Shown in pieces: positions 7,938 to 15,011 of a DNA stretch of 64,000 bases. A model generated the notes under the pieces. The model was not told where the DNA came from and did not search any database. It saw nothing but the letters and a program-made list of their open reading frames with translations. Numbering within the stretch: position 1 is the stretch's first letter; every line of letters starts with the position of its first letter. Both the position numbers and the translations under genes were made by a program. This stretch comes from JAFDZO01 sp044226845 (lineage in GTDB: Bacteria > Bacteroidota > Ignavibacteria > Tepidaquicellales > Tepidaquicellaceae): contig JBGAGG010000016.1 of assembly GCA_044226845.1 (NCBI GenBank), positions 1-64,000 on the forward strand. The letters are read 5' to 3'.

Positions 7938-8388
7938 TTACAACTTATGAGGGGGTTGTAATTCAACGGGGAGAATGAAGCTGACAAAGTTTACCGGAAT
8001 TCACGGGTTGAGGGGCTTTGTAGTTTTCCACTAAAATGGAATATCGACTTTGAGGGAAGTTGATATATCCGAAGGTTGGCGGAAATTCTCCCAAAAGTTT
8101 AATGAAGTTTTGATTTCACGGAGTTGAGGGGCTTTGTAGAAATCAGCTAAGAAGCGAAAGCTTCTGCACCCGTGCATATCAACTGTGAGGGGAGTTGATA
8201 TGATTAGGGCTCCGGGAGAATCAATGATTCTCCCCCAAGTTTGATGCAGGTTATGTTTAAGTACTGCCTGCCTAAACCACCCGGAGAAGCATCAAATCTC
8301 CGGGATAAGTGTGATACTGTAAAAATAATTCTTCAAAACTGTAATCCTTTCTCCTAAAGCATCCTGATTGTGCAGGATGCTTTTTTTA
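7938..8388 (+). ncRNA. Candidate large structured RNA with repeated TGAGGG(G) hairpin loops
   Basis: No gene fits this stretch, but it is dense in stems. Stem 1 pairs 7938-7944 with 7955-7961. A long-range stem pairs 7969-7976 with 8085-8092 and encloses hairpins at 7984-8021, 8026-8041 and 8041-8066. A second set follows: 8111-8145 (with inner stem 8118-8137), 8151-8164 (GAAA loop), 8176-8201, 8214-8234, 8246-8271 and 8280-8304, then a terminator hairpin with seven T. TGAGGG lies in the unpaired part of the hairpins at 7948, 8009, 8051, 8125 and 8186. Two hairpins of the first set recur in the second, so a module of about 120-140 nt is duplicated. Pairings were found by eye; the family is not one I recognise. 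Confidence 0.7.
8356..8388 (+). terminator. Intrinsic terminator of the structured RNA
   Basis: An 11-bp stem, aaagcatcctg (8356-8366) with caggatgcttt (8373-8383), is followed by a run of T. The run is on the plus strand, which fixes the direction of the RNA. No coding gene lies between 7656 and this site. Confidence 0.9.
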
Positions 8389-8443
8389 TTTAGATAAATT
8401 TTCCCGCATTTCGTTTTTCCTTTATAAGATAATTTGTAAATGT

Positions 8444-8451
8444 TAATTTTG
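8444..8451 (+). promoter_or_regulatory. Possible -7 element (TAATTTTG) for the proline dehydrogenase gene
   Basis: A consensus TAnnTTTG lies 20 bases before the ATG at 8472 and just downstream of the preceding RNA's terminator. The -33 position reads TTT rather than TTG. It implies a very short leader. Confidence 0.4.
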
Positions 8452-8471
8452 TTTAACATTAAATCATATTA

Positions 8472-9368
8472 ATGAACCTCCTTAATAAAGCCCTGGTAAA
8501 TACCATTCCGATATTACCCAAAAGTTTAGTAAGAGTTTTTGCAAATAAATACATCGCCGGTGATAATATTGGTGAAGCTGTTAAAACCGTTAAGGAATTG
8601 AACGGAAAAAAATTCATGGCTACTATGGATGTGCTTGGCGAAAGTATAACTTCTAAAGAAGAAGCAATAAAATCCAAAGATGAATCAATAGAAGTTCTTG
8701 ATGCAATTAAAAAAAATAATCTAGATTCAAACCTCTCGGTAAAGTTAACAATGCTGGGACTGAAAACTGATTATGCTATGTGCACAAGCCTGTTCAATGA
8801 AATTCTTGAGTATGCGAAGAGCCTGAATATTTTTGTAAGAATAGATATGGAAGAATCTGCAGTTACGGATATCACGATACAGATGTTTGAAGAGATGAGA
8901 AAAAAATTTGATAATGTAGGTTTAGTTTTACAGGCATATCTCAGAAGGACAGAAAAAGATATTATAAGACTTACTGAACAAAAGACAAATTTCAGGATCT
9001 GCAAAGGAATTTATATAGAACCGGAATCAATTGCATTCAAAGGTTATCAGGAAGTAAGAGATAATTATTTAAAAGTTCTTAGGCTTGCTTTAGAACGAGG
9101 TGCGTATTGCGGTATTGCAACGCACGATGATTATTTAATTACCGGAGCTGAAAAAATTGTTAGCGATATGAGTCTTACTAAGCAGCAATATGAGTTTCAG
9201 ATGCTGCTTGGCGTGAGAGAAAATCTCCGTGACCAGGTATTAAGCAGGGGACATAGAATGAGAATATATGTTCCGTTCGGTCAAAGATGGTATGAGTATT
9301 CAATAAGAAGATTTCAGGAAAATCCCAATGTTGCAGGTCAGGTGCTGAAGAGTATTTTTTCCAATTAA
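8472..9368 (+). CDS. Proline dehydrogenase
   Basis: This FAD enzyme oxidises proline to pyrroline-5-carboxylate. The 298 residues form a single PRODH barrel. Signature segments are RIDMEES (about 120), LQAYLRR (about 155), CKGIYIEP (about 177), IATHD (about 216), FQMLLGVR (about 242) and the substrate-binding end YEYSIRRFQENP with its paired Arg. It is the monofunctional form, without a fused aldehyde dehydrogenase. The gene appears to be a single unit; a convergent thyX and a repeat follow. Confidence 0.92.
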   Translation: MNLLNKALVNTIPILPKSLVRVFANKYIAGDNIGEAVKTVKELNGKKFMATMDVLGESITSKEEAIKSKDESIEVLDAIKKNNLDSNLSVKLTMLGLKTDYAMCTSLFNEILEYAKSLNIFVRIDMEESAVTDITIQMFEEMRKKFDNVGLVLQAYLRRTEKDIIRLTEQKTNFRICKGIYIEPESIAFKGYQEVRDNYLKVLRLALERGAYCGIATHDDYLITGAEKIVSDMSLTKQQYEFQMLLGVRENLRDQVLSRGHRMRIYVPFGQRWYEYSIRRFQENPNVAGQVLKSIFSN

Positions 9369-9370
9369 AA

Positions 9371-9440
9371 ATTAGTAATTAACAATTAACAGAAAATAAG
9401 ACGAGTATTCCAATCAACTGTTAATTACTAATTGTTAAAT
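9371..9440. repeat. AT-rich inverted repeat between convergent genes
   Basis: attagtaattaacaattaacag (9371-9392) is faced by an inverted partner starting at 9418 (ctgttaattactaat), so both transcripts could form a long AU-rich stem. The first arm also matches the repeat at 1764-1785. Its place between the stop codons of two convergent genes suits a bidirectional terminator, although there is no GC-rich stem. Confidence 0.5.
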
Positions 9441-9441
9441 G

Positions 9442-10137
9442 TTAATTGTGAGAATTATTTTCAAACCATATCTTTGTTGTTTCAGGGTATAGTTCCATCA
9501 TCATCTTTTTCATAGCGATAGCATATTGTCTGATCTCCCACTGGGCTGTATCTTCATCACGCAGCTCAATAAAATTCATAACTGCCTGAAAGGAGGCAGT
9601 CCAGTAAACTTCAGTATATTGATTTAAAGGAAGAATTAATCTCGCTTGTTCTTTAGCAACGCCAAGTTCTAAAAGTTTTTCATAGGAGTCGACTATTGAC
9701 TGCATTATGCTGTCAAATATTTTTGTAGCTTCATCCTGTTTTTCTACGCTTCCTTCGGATGCCTGTTTGTTATTTTCAGATTGTGCTCTCCAGTTTGTCG
9801 GTTTGTAGAAATCTGTAACAGGAACGTACCGGCCACTGATTTCATTCCATGCATGATCTTTTGTCATCGAGCTGGAAGTAGTTTCAATGCCGACTACGTG
9901 CTTATACCACTGACGCATTACAAATTCAGGGGCTTTAATATGGAACTGAACAATTATATGTCTGAATGGAGACCAGTGTTTATTTTTTACAAGGAATTTT
10001 ACAAGTTTTCTGTCGCCGTCAGTGTATTCGGTTTTTCTTTTTCCGAATGAAACACGCGCAGAGTTTACTACAGTTAAATCATTCCCGAGTTTATCAAGTA
10101 TCTCGAGAAAACCTTGGTCAAGGACTTCTTCTTTCAA
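9442..10137 (-). CDS. thyX: Flavin-dependent thymidylate synthase ThyX
   Basis: ThyX makes dTMP from dUMP with methylene-tetrahydrofolate and FAD. The 231-residue protein has the leading FRHIIVQFHIKAPEFVMRQW segment and then the catalytic region. In place of the compact RHR-x7-S motif it reads KHVVGIETTSSSMTKDHAWNEISGRY, with an insertion before WNEISGRY. It therefore belongs to the longer variant class seen in some other bacteria. The C-terminal half holds LGVAKEQARLILP, also typical. No thyA was seen in the window. Confidence 0.88.
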   Translation of the reverse strand: MKEEVLDQGFLEILDKLGNDLTVVNSARVSFGKRKTEYTDGDRKLVKFLVKNKHWSPFRHIIVQFHIKAPEFVMRQWYKHVVGIETTSSSMTKDHAWNEISGRYVPVTDFYKPTNWRAQSENNKQASEGSVEKQDEATKIFDSIMQSIVDSYEKLLELGVAKEQARLILPLNQYTEVYWTASFQAVMNFIELRDEDTAQWEIRQYAIAMKKMMMELYPETTKIWFENNSHN

Positions 10138-10183
10138 TTTTTTGACTCCGTTATTAAGTGATTTATGGTTAATTTAACGATTT

Positions 10184-10191
10184 TAATTTTG
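10184..10191 (+). promoter_or_regulatory. Possible -7 element (TAATTTTG) before the kinase gene
   Basis: TAATTTTG matches TAnnTTTG and lies 46 bases upstream of the ATG at 10238, in the divergent gap between thyX and the kinase gene. No TTG occurs at the -33 position. Confidence 0.35.
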
Positions 10192-10237
10192 TATTAATAT
10201 TAAAAAATTCTGAAATTCTTAAATATTTTCTTTCAAT

Positions 10238-11161
10238 ATGACTGATAATAAAAAATATTTTATCGGAATTGACTCTGGCGGCACAAAATTTGATATAATT
10301 ATAACTGATGTAAATAAAAAAGTTTTATTCAAAGGTAAGTACCCTTCATGCCATTATTCTGTTTTTGGAGCAGAAAAAACTGCTGAAGTTCTTTGCGGGT
10401 ATGTTCGTAAATCTCTCGCGAAGAAAGGCTTAAAACTTGATAATTGCGCCGGAATATGCTTTGGAATAGCGGGCGCTAGAGAAGAATTTGACAGAAAAAA
10501 ATTAGCAAAGCTTTTCAAAAGTAAGCTGAAAATTAAAAATGTTACTGTTGTTACCGATGCAAAAAATGCAATAACGGGAGCCTTCAATGGAAGTGACGGT
10601 ATTATATTGATAGCAGGCACAGGCTCTGTTCTTTACGGAAAATACAAGGGCAAACTTAACAGAGTCGGCGGATGGGGAAGAATTTTAGGCGACCAGGGGA
10701 GCGGATTTATAATGGGTAGAGAAGGACTTCGTGAAATTGTAAAAGAATATGATGAAAGGGGAGCAGGAAGAAAGGAAAGCACTCTATCTAAATTAGTAAG
10801 TAAACGCTTTGGAATTACGCCTAAAAATATTGTCGATAAAGTATTTGCAAAAAATTTTGAAATACAGAGAGTTTTTGAATGCTTAGTTGAAGCAGCTGAA
10901 AAAAAAGATGCTGCAAGTATTAAAATTTTAAAACAGGGAGCCGATGACCTACTGGAAAACATTAAATTATATCTGAAGCTGTCTAAGATAAAAGGTAAAA
11001 TTGAAATTGCTTTTATAGGCGGTGTAATAGAAAACGATAATTTATTATCAAGAACTTTAAAGAACGGAATAAAAAAGAATTTGAAGAGTGTAGTTGTTGT
11101 GCCGAAGAAAAATGAATCAACGATGGGAGCAATACAGATTGCAATGGGAGAGGCTAAGTGA
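10238..11161 (+). CDS. N-acetylglucosamine kinase-like protein (BadF/BadG/BcrA/BcrD ATPase family)
   Basis: The 307 residues form an ASKHA-fold kinase. The phosphate-1 loop is GIDSGGTKFDIIITD (residues 9-23), the adenosine/phosphate-2 segment is LIAGTGSVLYGK (about 124), and GGWGRILGDQGSGFIMG follows. These match N-acetylglucosamine/glucosamine kinases of the BadF/BadG family, which likely recycle amino sugars from the cell wall. The substrate is inferred. It overlaps guaA by four bases (GTGA), so the two are co-translated. Confidence 0.8.
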   Translation: MTDNKKYFIGIDSGGTKFDIIITDVNKKVLFKGKYPSCHYSVFGAEKTAEVLCGYVRKSLAKKGLKLDNCAGICFGIAGAREEFDRKKLAKLFKSKLKIKNVTVVTDAKNAITGAFNGSDGIILIAGTGSVLYGKYKGKLNRVGGWGRILGDQGSGFIMGREGLREIVKEYDERGAGRKESTLSKLVSKRFGITPKNIVDKVFAKNFEIQRVFECLVEAAEKKDAASIKILKQGADDLLENIKLYLKLSKIKGKIEIAFIGGVIENDNLLSRTLKNGIKKNLKSVVVVPKKNESTMGAIQIAMGEAK

Positions 11162-12720
11162 AAAAACTGGATATGATTTTGATATTGGATTTCGGTTCAC
11201 AATTTACTCAGCTGATAGCAAGAAGGCTGAGAGAAATGAAAGTTTACTGTGAGATCCATCCCTACAGTTTAGACGTTTTAAATTTTATAAAGGGAAACAA
11301 ATTTAATTTAAAGGGAATTGTACTTTCCGGAGGCCCGTCAAGTGTGCTTGATAAAAATGCTCCGAAAATAAGTGAAACTTTACTCGGGTATTTTACGAAT
11401 AATGAAATTCCGATTCTGGGTGTTTGCTATGGGATGCAATTGATAAGCTATCTTGAAGGCGGAAAAATTCATAAGAGCAAATACAGAGAGTACGGACACT
11501 CCCAGATAAATCTCGCAAAAAAATCTTCACTCTTTCAGAATGTAAAAAAAGATTCTGTTGTGTGGATGAGCCATGGTGATTCACTCGATAAGATTCCCAA
11601 CGGATTTATAATTACCTCTAAAAGCAGCAATGGAATTATAAGCAGCATTGAAAATATAAAAAAAAATATCTACTGCGTTCAGTTTCATCCTGAAGTGCAC
11701 CATACACTTGAGGGAAAAAAAATATTAAAGAATTTTGCTTTTAATATTTGCAGAGTAAAAAATAAGTTTACTGCAGGTTCATTTGTTGAAGATAAAATAG
11801 CAGAGATTAAACAAATTGTTAAAGGCGATAATGTAATATGCGCATTAAGCGGCGGAGTTGATTCTTCTGTAGCTGCGGTTTTAGTTAGTAAAGCAATTGG
11901 AAAACAGTTACATTGTATACACATCGATAACGGGCTAATGCGGAAAGATGAAAGCAAAAAAGTAGTTGAGCTTTTCGCAAATAATTTTAAAATTAAAATT
12001 AAGTTAGTCGATGCCTCTAAGTTATTCCTACAAAGATTACACAACGTTAAAGACCCCGAGAAGAAAAGAAAAATCATAGGTAAAACATTCATTGATATAT
12101 TTGAACAGGAATCAAAAAAAATAAAAAATGCAAAGTATTTAGTACAAGGTACTCTTTACCCGGATGTGATAGAGTCTGTTTCATTTAAAGGACCCTCTGC
12201 CGTGATAAAAACACATCACAACGTAGGAGGATTGCCGAAGAAAATGAATCTGAAATTGATTGAGCCGTTCAGAGAATTATTTAAAGATGAAGTAAGAGAG
12301 ATAGGGTTAAAATTAGGACTGCCGGAATATTTTATTAACCGTCATCCTTTCCCCGGACCCGGACTAGCAATAAGAATTTTAAGTGCAGTAAGTAAAGAAA
12401 AATTAAATTTGCTTAGACTCGTTGATGAAATATACATGAATGAACTGCATGATAAAAATTTATACTCAAAAATATGGCAGGCATTTTCTGTATTAATGCC
12501 GGTTCAGACCGTAGGTGTAATGGGCGATGAAAGAAGTTATGAGAATGTAGTGGGGATAAGAGCAGTAACTTCATCCGATGGAATGACTGCTGATTTTTAT
12601 CACTTTGAACAAAATTTTTTAAGGCATTTATCTAACAGAATTATAAACGAAGTGAAAGGTGTGAACAGAGTTGTTTACGATATCAGCACTAAACCGCCGG
12701 CAACAATAGAATGGGAGTAA
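11158..12720 (+). CDS. guaA: GMP synthase (glutamine-hydrolysing)
   Basis: GuaA converts XMP to GMP with glutamine and ATP. The 520-residue protein has all three parts. The class I amidotransferase (5-195) has LDFGSQFTQLIARR, nucleophile Cys in GVCYGMQ and the HPE of FHPEVHHT. The ATP-pyrophosphatase (about 205-395) has the P-loop LSGGVDSSVAAVL. The C-terminal dimerisation domain ends in TKPPATIEWE. The GTG start at 11158 overlaps the kinase stop, which supports it; ATG 11173 (MILIL) is an alternative start. Confidence 0.96.
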   Translation: MKKLDMILILDFGSQFTQLIARRLREMKVYCEIHPYSLDVLNFIKGNKFNLKGIVLSGGPSSVLDKNAPKISETLLGYFTNNEIPILGVCYGMQLISYLEGGKIHKSKYREYGHSQINLAKKSSLFQNVKKDSVVWMSHGDSLDKIPNGFIITSKSSNGIISSIENIKKNIYCVQFHPEVHHTLEGKKILKNFAFNICRVKNKFTAGSFVEDKIAEIKQIVKGDNVICALSGGVDSSVAAVLVSKAIGKQLHCIHIDNGLMRKDESKKVVELFANNFKIKIKLVDASKLFLQRLHNVKDPEKKRKIIGKTFIDIFEQESKKIKNAKYLVQGTLYPDVIESVSFKGPSAVIKTHHNVGGLPKKMNLKLIEPFRELFKDEVREIGLKLGLPEYFINRHPFPGPGLAIRILSAVSKEKLNLLRLVDEIYMNELHDKNLYSKIWQAFSVLMPVQTVGVMGDERSYENVVGIRAVTSSDGMTADFYHFEQNFLRHLSNRIINEVKGVNRVVYDISTKPPATIEWE

Positions 12721-12749
12721 AGAATTTTACTGCCGGTACTAAAATAGGC

Positions 12750-12780
12750 TTGACATTTCACACTAATAAAATTAATTTTG
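12750..12780 (+). promoter_or_regulatory. Promoter: TTGACA with TAATTTTG at Bacteroidota spacing
   Basis: TTGACA (12750-12755) and TAATTTTG (12773-12780) are arranged with exactly 20 bases between TTG and TA, fitting the Bacteroidota -33/-7 promoter. The same layout recurs at 16398 and 17866. It drives the envelope genes starting at 12935 and leaves a 5' leader of about 150 bases in which no riboswitch was recognised. Confidence 0.65.
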
Positions 12781-12934
12781 TTGTAGTTCAAGCTACGACA
12801 AAATAATATGTCTTATTTCGCAAAATAAATATTGGATGTTTTTAATATTAATATTTAATAAAAATTCTATTTTATCTATATTATAAAAAATACTAAAAAA
12901 TTAATTTAATTCATTAATTAAAACGAAAGCAGTA

Positions 12935-13957
12935 ATGGAATCAACACAAATCTATTCCGGAGAGTCATTGAGCGTTGAGGAGAGAATAAATTCACTCCAG
13001 AATTATGACAAGGAACTGACTCAGATACGGGAGCACCTGATTGAAAAAAATATCAGCAGGATAAAATCGGAGGGGAGCAAAGCGATTTTATCGGCAGCGA
13101 TACCATCTTTCATTCTTTTAGTTTTGTCATTCTTTATTGACGTTGCAAACGTACCTTTCCTAGGTAAGGTAGCAGTGAACTTTGCAAACTCTTTATTCCC
13201 GGGAACACAATTATTGAATACCGGTGTAGAGCCATATCAGTTCTGGTGGCTTCCAATTTTAATGTATGTAGTCTTTGTTATGACTGCAATACTTTGTAAC
13301 ATTGCCCTTAGAAAAGAAATAACAGAGAAGGGATTGACAGAAGGAAGTATATCAAGAATTATTGATAAATACTCCGGAACAGTTGATGCTTTCGCAACAG
13401 CTTTACCTCTTTTAGGAGCAGCTTTTCTATTGGTATCTATTAAAGAAGGTCCCACAATTTTCTTAGGTTTCTCAGTTCCGTTCGAAATTAAATCCATCCT
13501 TATACTTGCTATCGGAAAATTATTTGAATCGGTATTTGATGCACAGGCAGTAAAATACAATGAGATTCAGGATGAAATAAAACAAGTTCAGGCTGAATAT
13601 TATTATGAAAAAGAAGAGAGATTACAAAGATCAATTTTAGCCGAGCTAACAAGAGCAAAAGCTCCTGAAGCCGCCGCAGTCCAGCAGCTGAAAGGCTTTG
13701 ATATGAAGAAAGAAGACGTTGAACAAATTTACAAAGTAATGGAAATCACCAATAAGATTTCTGAAACTTTCGCAAAGAATATGGCTACACTTGATGCAAT
13801 ATTAAAAGACCTTGGCAATTCAAAATTAACTGATGAAAAAGTACTGAATCAGTTACAATCAACTGCTCAGTATTTAAATGAAACAATAAAAGGAATTAAA
13901 GATACAAATGCATTAAAGGGATTGGATAATTTAGTCTATCTCGCAGGTAAGAGATAA
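12935..13957 (+). CDS. Four-helix inner-membrane protein with cytoplasmic coiled-coil tail, GldL-like candidate
   Basis: No family was recognised with confidence. The 340 residues hold four predicted membrane helices (about 47-67, 104-126, 151-170 and 184-201) and a long charged helical tail (about 205-340) likely in the cytoplasm. GldL, the T9SS motor protein, also has membrane helices followed by a cytoplasmic helical tail, and the segment ITNKISETFAKNMATLDAILKDL is reminiscent of it. GldL has two helices rather than four, and no membrane-embedded acidic residue typical of its motor is obvious. The next gene encodes a GldM-like protein, 31 bases away, which is the main support. A MotA/ExbB-like role is an alternative. 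Confidence 0.4.
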   Translation: MESTQIYSGESLSVEERINSLQNYDKELTQIREHLIEKNISRIKSEGSKAILSAAIPSFILLVLSFFIDVANVPFLGKVAVNFANSLFPGTQLLNTGVEPYQFWWLPILMYVVFVMTAILCNIALRKEITEKGLTEGSISRIIDKYSGTVDAFATALPLLGAAFLLVSIKEGPTIFLGFSVPFEIKSILILAIGKLFESVFDAQAVKYNEIQDEIKQVQAEYYYEKEERLQRSILAELTRAKAPEAAAVQQLKGFDMKKEDVEQIYKVMEITNKISETFAKNMATLDAILKDLGNSKLTDEKVLNQLQSTAQYLNETIKGIKDTNALKGLDNLVYLAGKR

Positions 13958-13988
13958 TCTTTTAAAACAAACACAAAATTATTTTAAA

Positions 13989-14918
13989 ATGGCAGAGCGC
14001 AAAAAAAATAGAGACGTCAAGTTCATCATCTATCAGGTGCTTTATATATTTGTAATTTGTGTCATTGCTCTTAAAGGAGCTAATCTCGACCTTACGGAAG
14101 TAATCAATAAAGATAAAGTTGTAGAAAAATCTTATGCAGATTCTTTGAAGGCTTATCTTGATTCTTTAATTGCACTAGGTTTAGTTCCTAAAATAGAATT
14201 TGACACAACAAATGTAAGCAAGATAGATCCGAACCTGATAGCACAGCTGCAGCAGAAAATACAAGTGATGCAGACACAAGTGCAGGTTTCTTCGGTAAAC
14301 ACAAATACCTCGACAATCACTCAGCAAAATCCTTTGGTAGAACAACAAAAACCACCGGATGTGCAGAAGAAAGATCCGGGTGAAATGCAGGAAATCCGAA
14401 TTGGTAATATAATATTAACACAATACACTCAGAATACTTTAAACAACCCATATGATACACCTCTTGAAATAGTGGGCATTACTACAATACCGCCAAAGAG
14501 TACAAAGTCATTTGAAACCGGCGGACAAAGCTCAGTAACTATTAAAGTTGGAAGCTCTACAAAAACTGTTGAATTAAAAGCTAACGAAAAACCAAAGATT
14601 TCTATCTCCAAAGTAACAAACATGGGAGAAGGGGTTTCAGTAAGAACATTACAAAGCGTAACAGGGTTCAGAGTTACAATTAACGATGATTTCCCAGGTC
14701 AGCTTGATGTAAAATTCAACGGCCCTATTGAAGTGAAGAATGCCGGACAAAATACATACGATATAACAATGAAGGCATTTGGAAGCCAGTCAGCATTTGA
14801 CAACTTTTCATCGGGAAAAGATTCACCATATTCAGTCGGTTTTACAGTAACTGTAAAAGATAAGATTAAAGGTGAGACTGTTACAGGTCAGCAAAGCTTT
14901 ATCTTTGGAGATTGGTAA
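13989..14918 (+). CDS. Single-span inner-membrane protein with periplasmic domains, GldM-like candidate
   Basis: The 309 residues start with a short basic cytoplasmic segment and one membrane helix (about 12-30), followed by a periplasmic part. This part has a helical stretch (about 45-90), a Gln/Pro-rich linker (about 95-130) and beta-rich domains to the end. GldM, the partner of GldL, starts the same way and also spans the periplasm, but it is longer (about 510 residues). Similarity is architectural only. The gene lies in one operon with the GldL-like gene upstream. Confidence 0.4.
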   Translation: MAERKKNRDVKFIIYQVLYIFVICVIALKGANLDLTEVINKDKVVEKSYADSLKAYLDSLIALGLVPKIEFDTTNVSKIDPNLIAQLQQKIQVMQTQVQVSSVNTNTSTITQQNPLVEQQKPPDVQKKDPGEMQEIRIGNIILTQYTQNTLNNPYDTPLEIVGITTIPPKSTKSFETGGQSSVTIKVGSSTKTVELKANEKPKISISKVTNMGEGVSVRTLQSVTGFRVTINDDFPGQLDVKFNGPIEVKNAGQNTYDITMKAFGSQSAFDNFSSGKDSPYSVGFTVTVKDKIKGETVTGQQSFIFGDW

Positions 14919-14931
14919 AATTATAATTATA

Positions 14932-14970
14932 AAGGATTCCGTTTTCGACGAGAAACGGAATCCTTATTTT
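14932..14970 (+). terminator. Intrinsic terminator after the GldM-like gene
   Basis: A 13-bp perfect stem pairs 14932-14944 with 14953-14965, with an 8-base loop and a short T-rich tail. It separates the GldL/M-like pair from the outer-membrane-type gene at 15012. Confidence 0.8.
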
Positions 14971-15011
14971 CCCCGATGTAACTTAAATTTTATACAAACA
15001 AAATTAAAATT

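Noticed and set aside
7948..8192. CsrA/RsmA-binding RNA
   Set aside because: CsrA sites need GGA in the loop; these loops read GAGGG without the required GGA in most copies, and no csrA was seen nearby.
7938..8388. tmRNA, RNase P RNA, 6S RNA or SRP RNA
   Set aside because: Hallmarks such as a tRNA-like end with CCA, the RNase P core GAGGAAAGTC-type block, the long 6S rod or the SRP GGAA loop arrangement were not found.
7930..8390. Repeats in this stretch as a CRISPR array or integron attC sites
   Set aside because: Spacing is irregular, the repeats are hairpins with different stems, no spacers of equal size and no cas or integrase gene are present.
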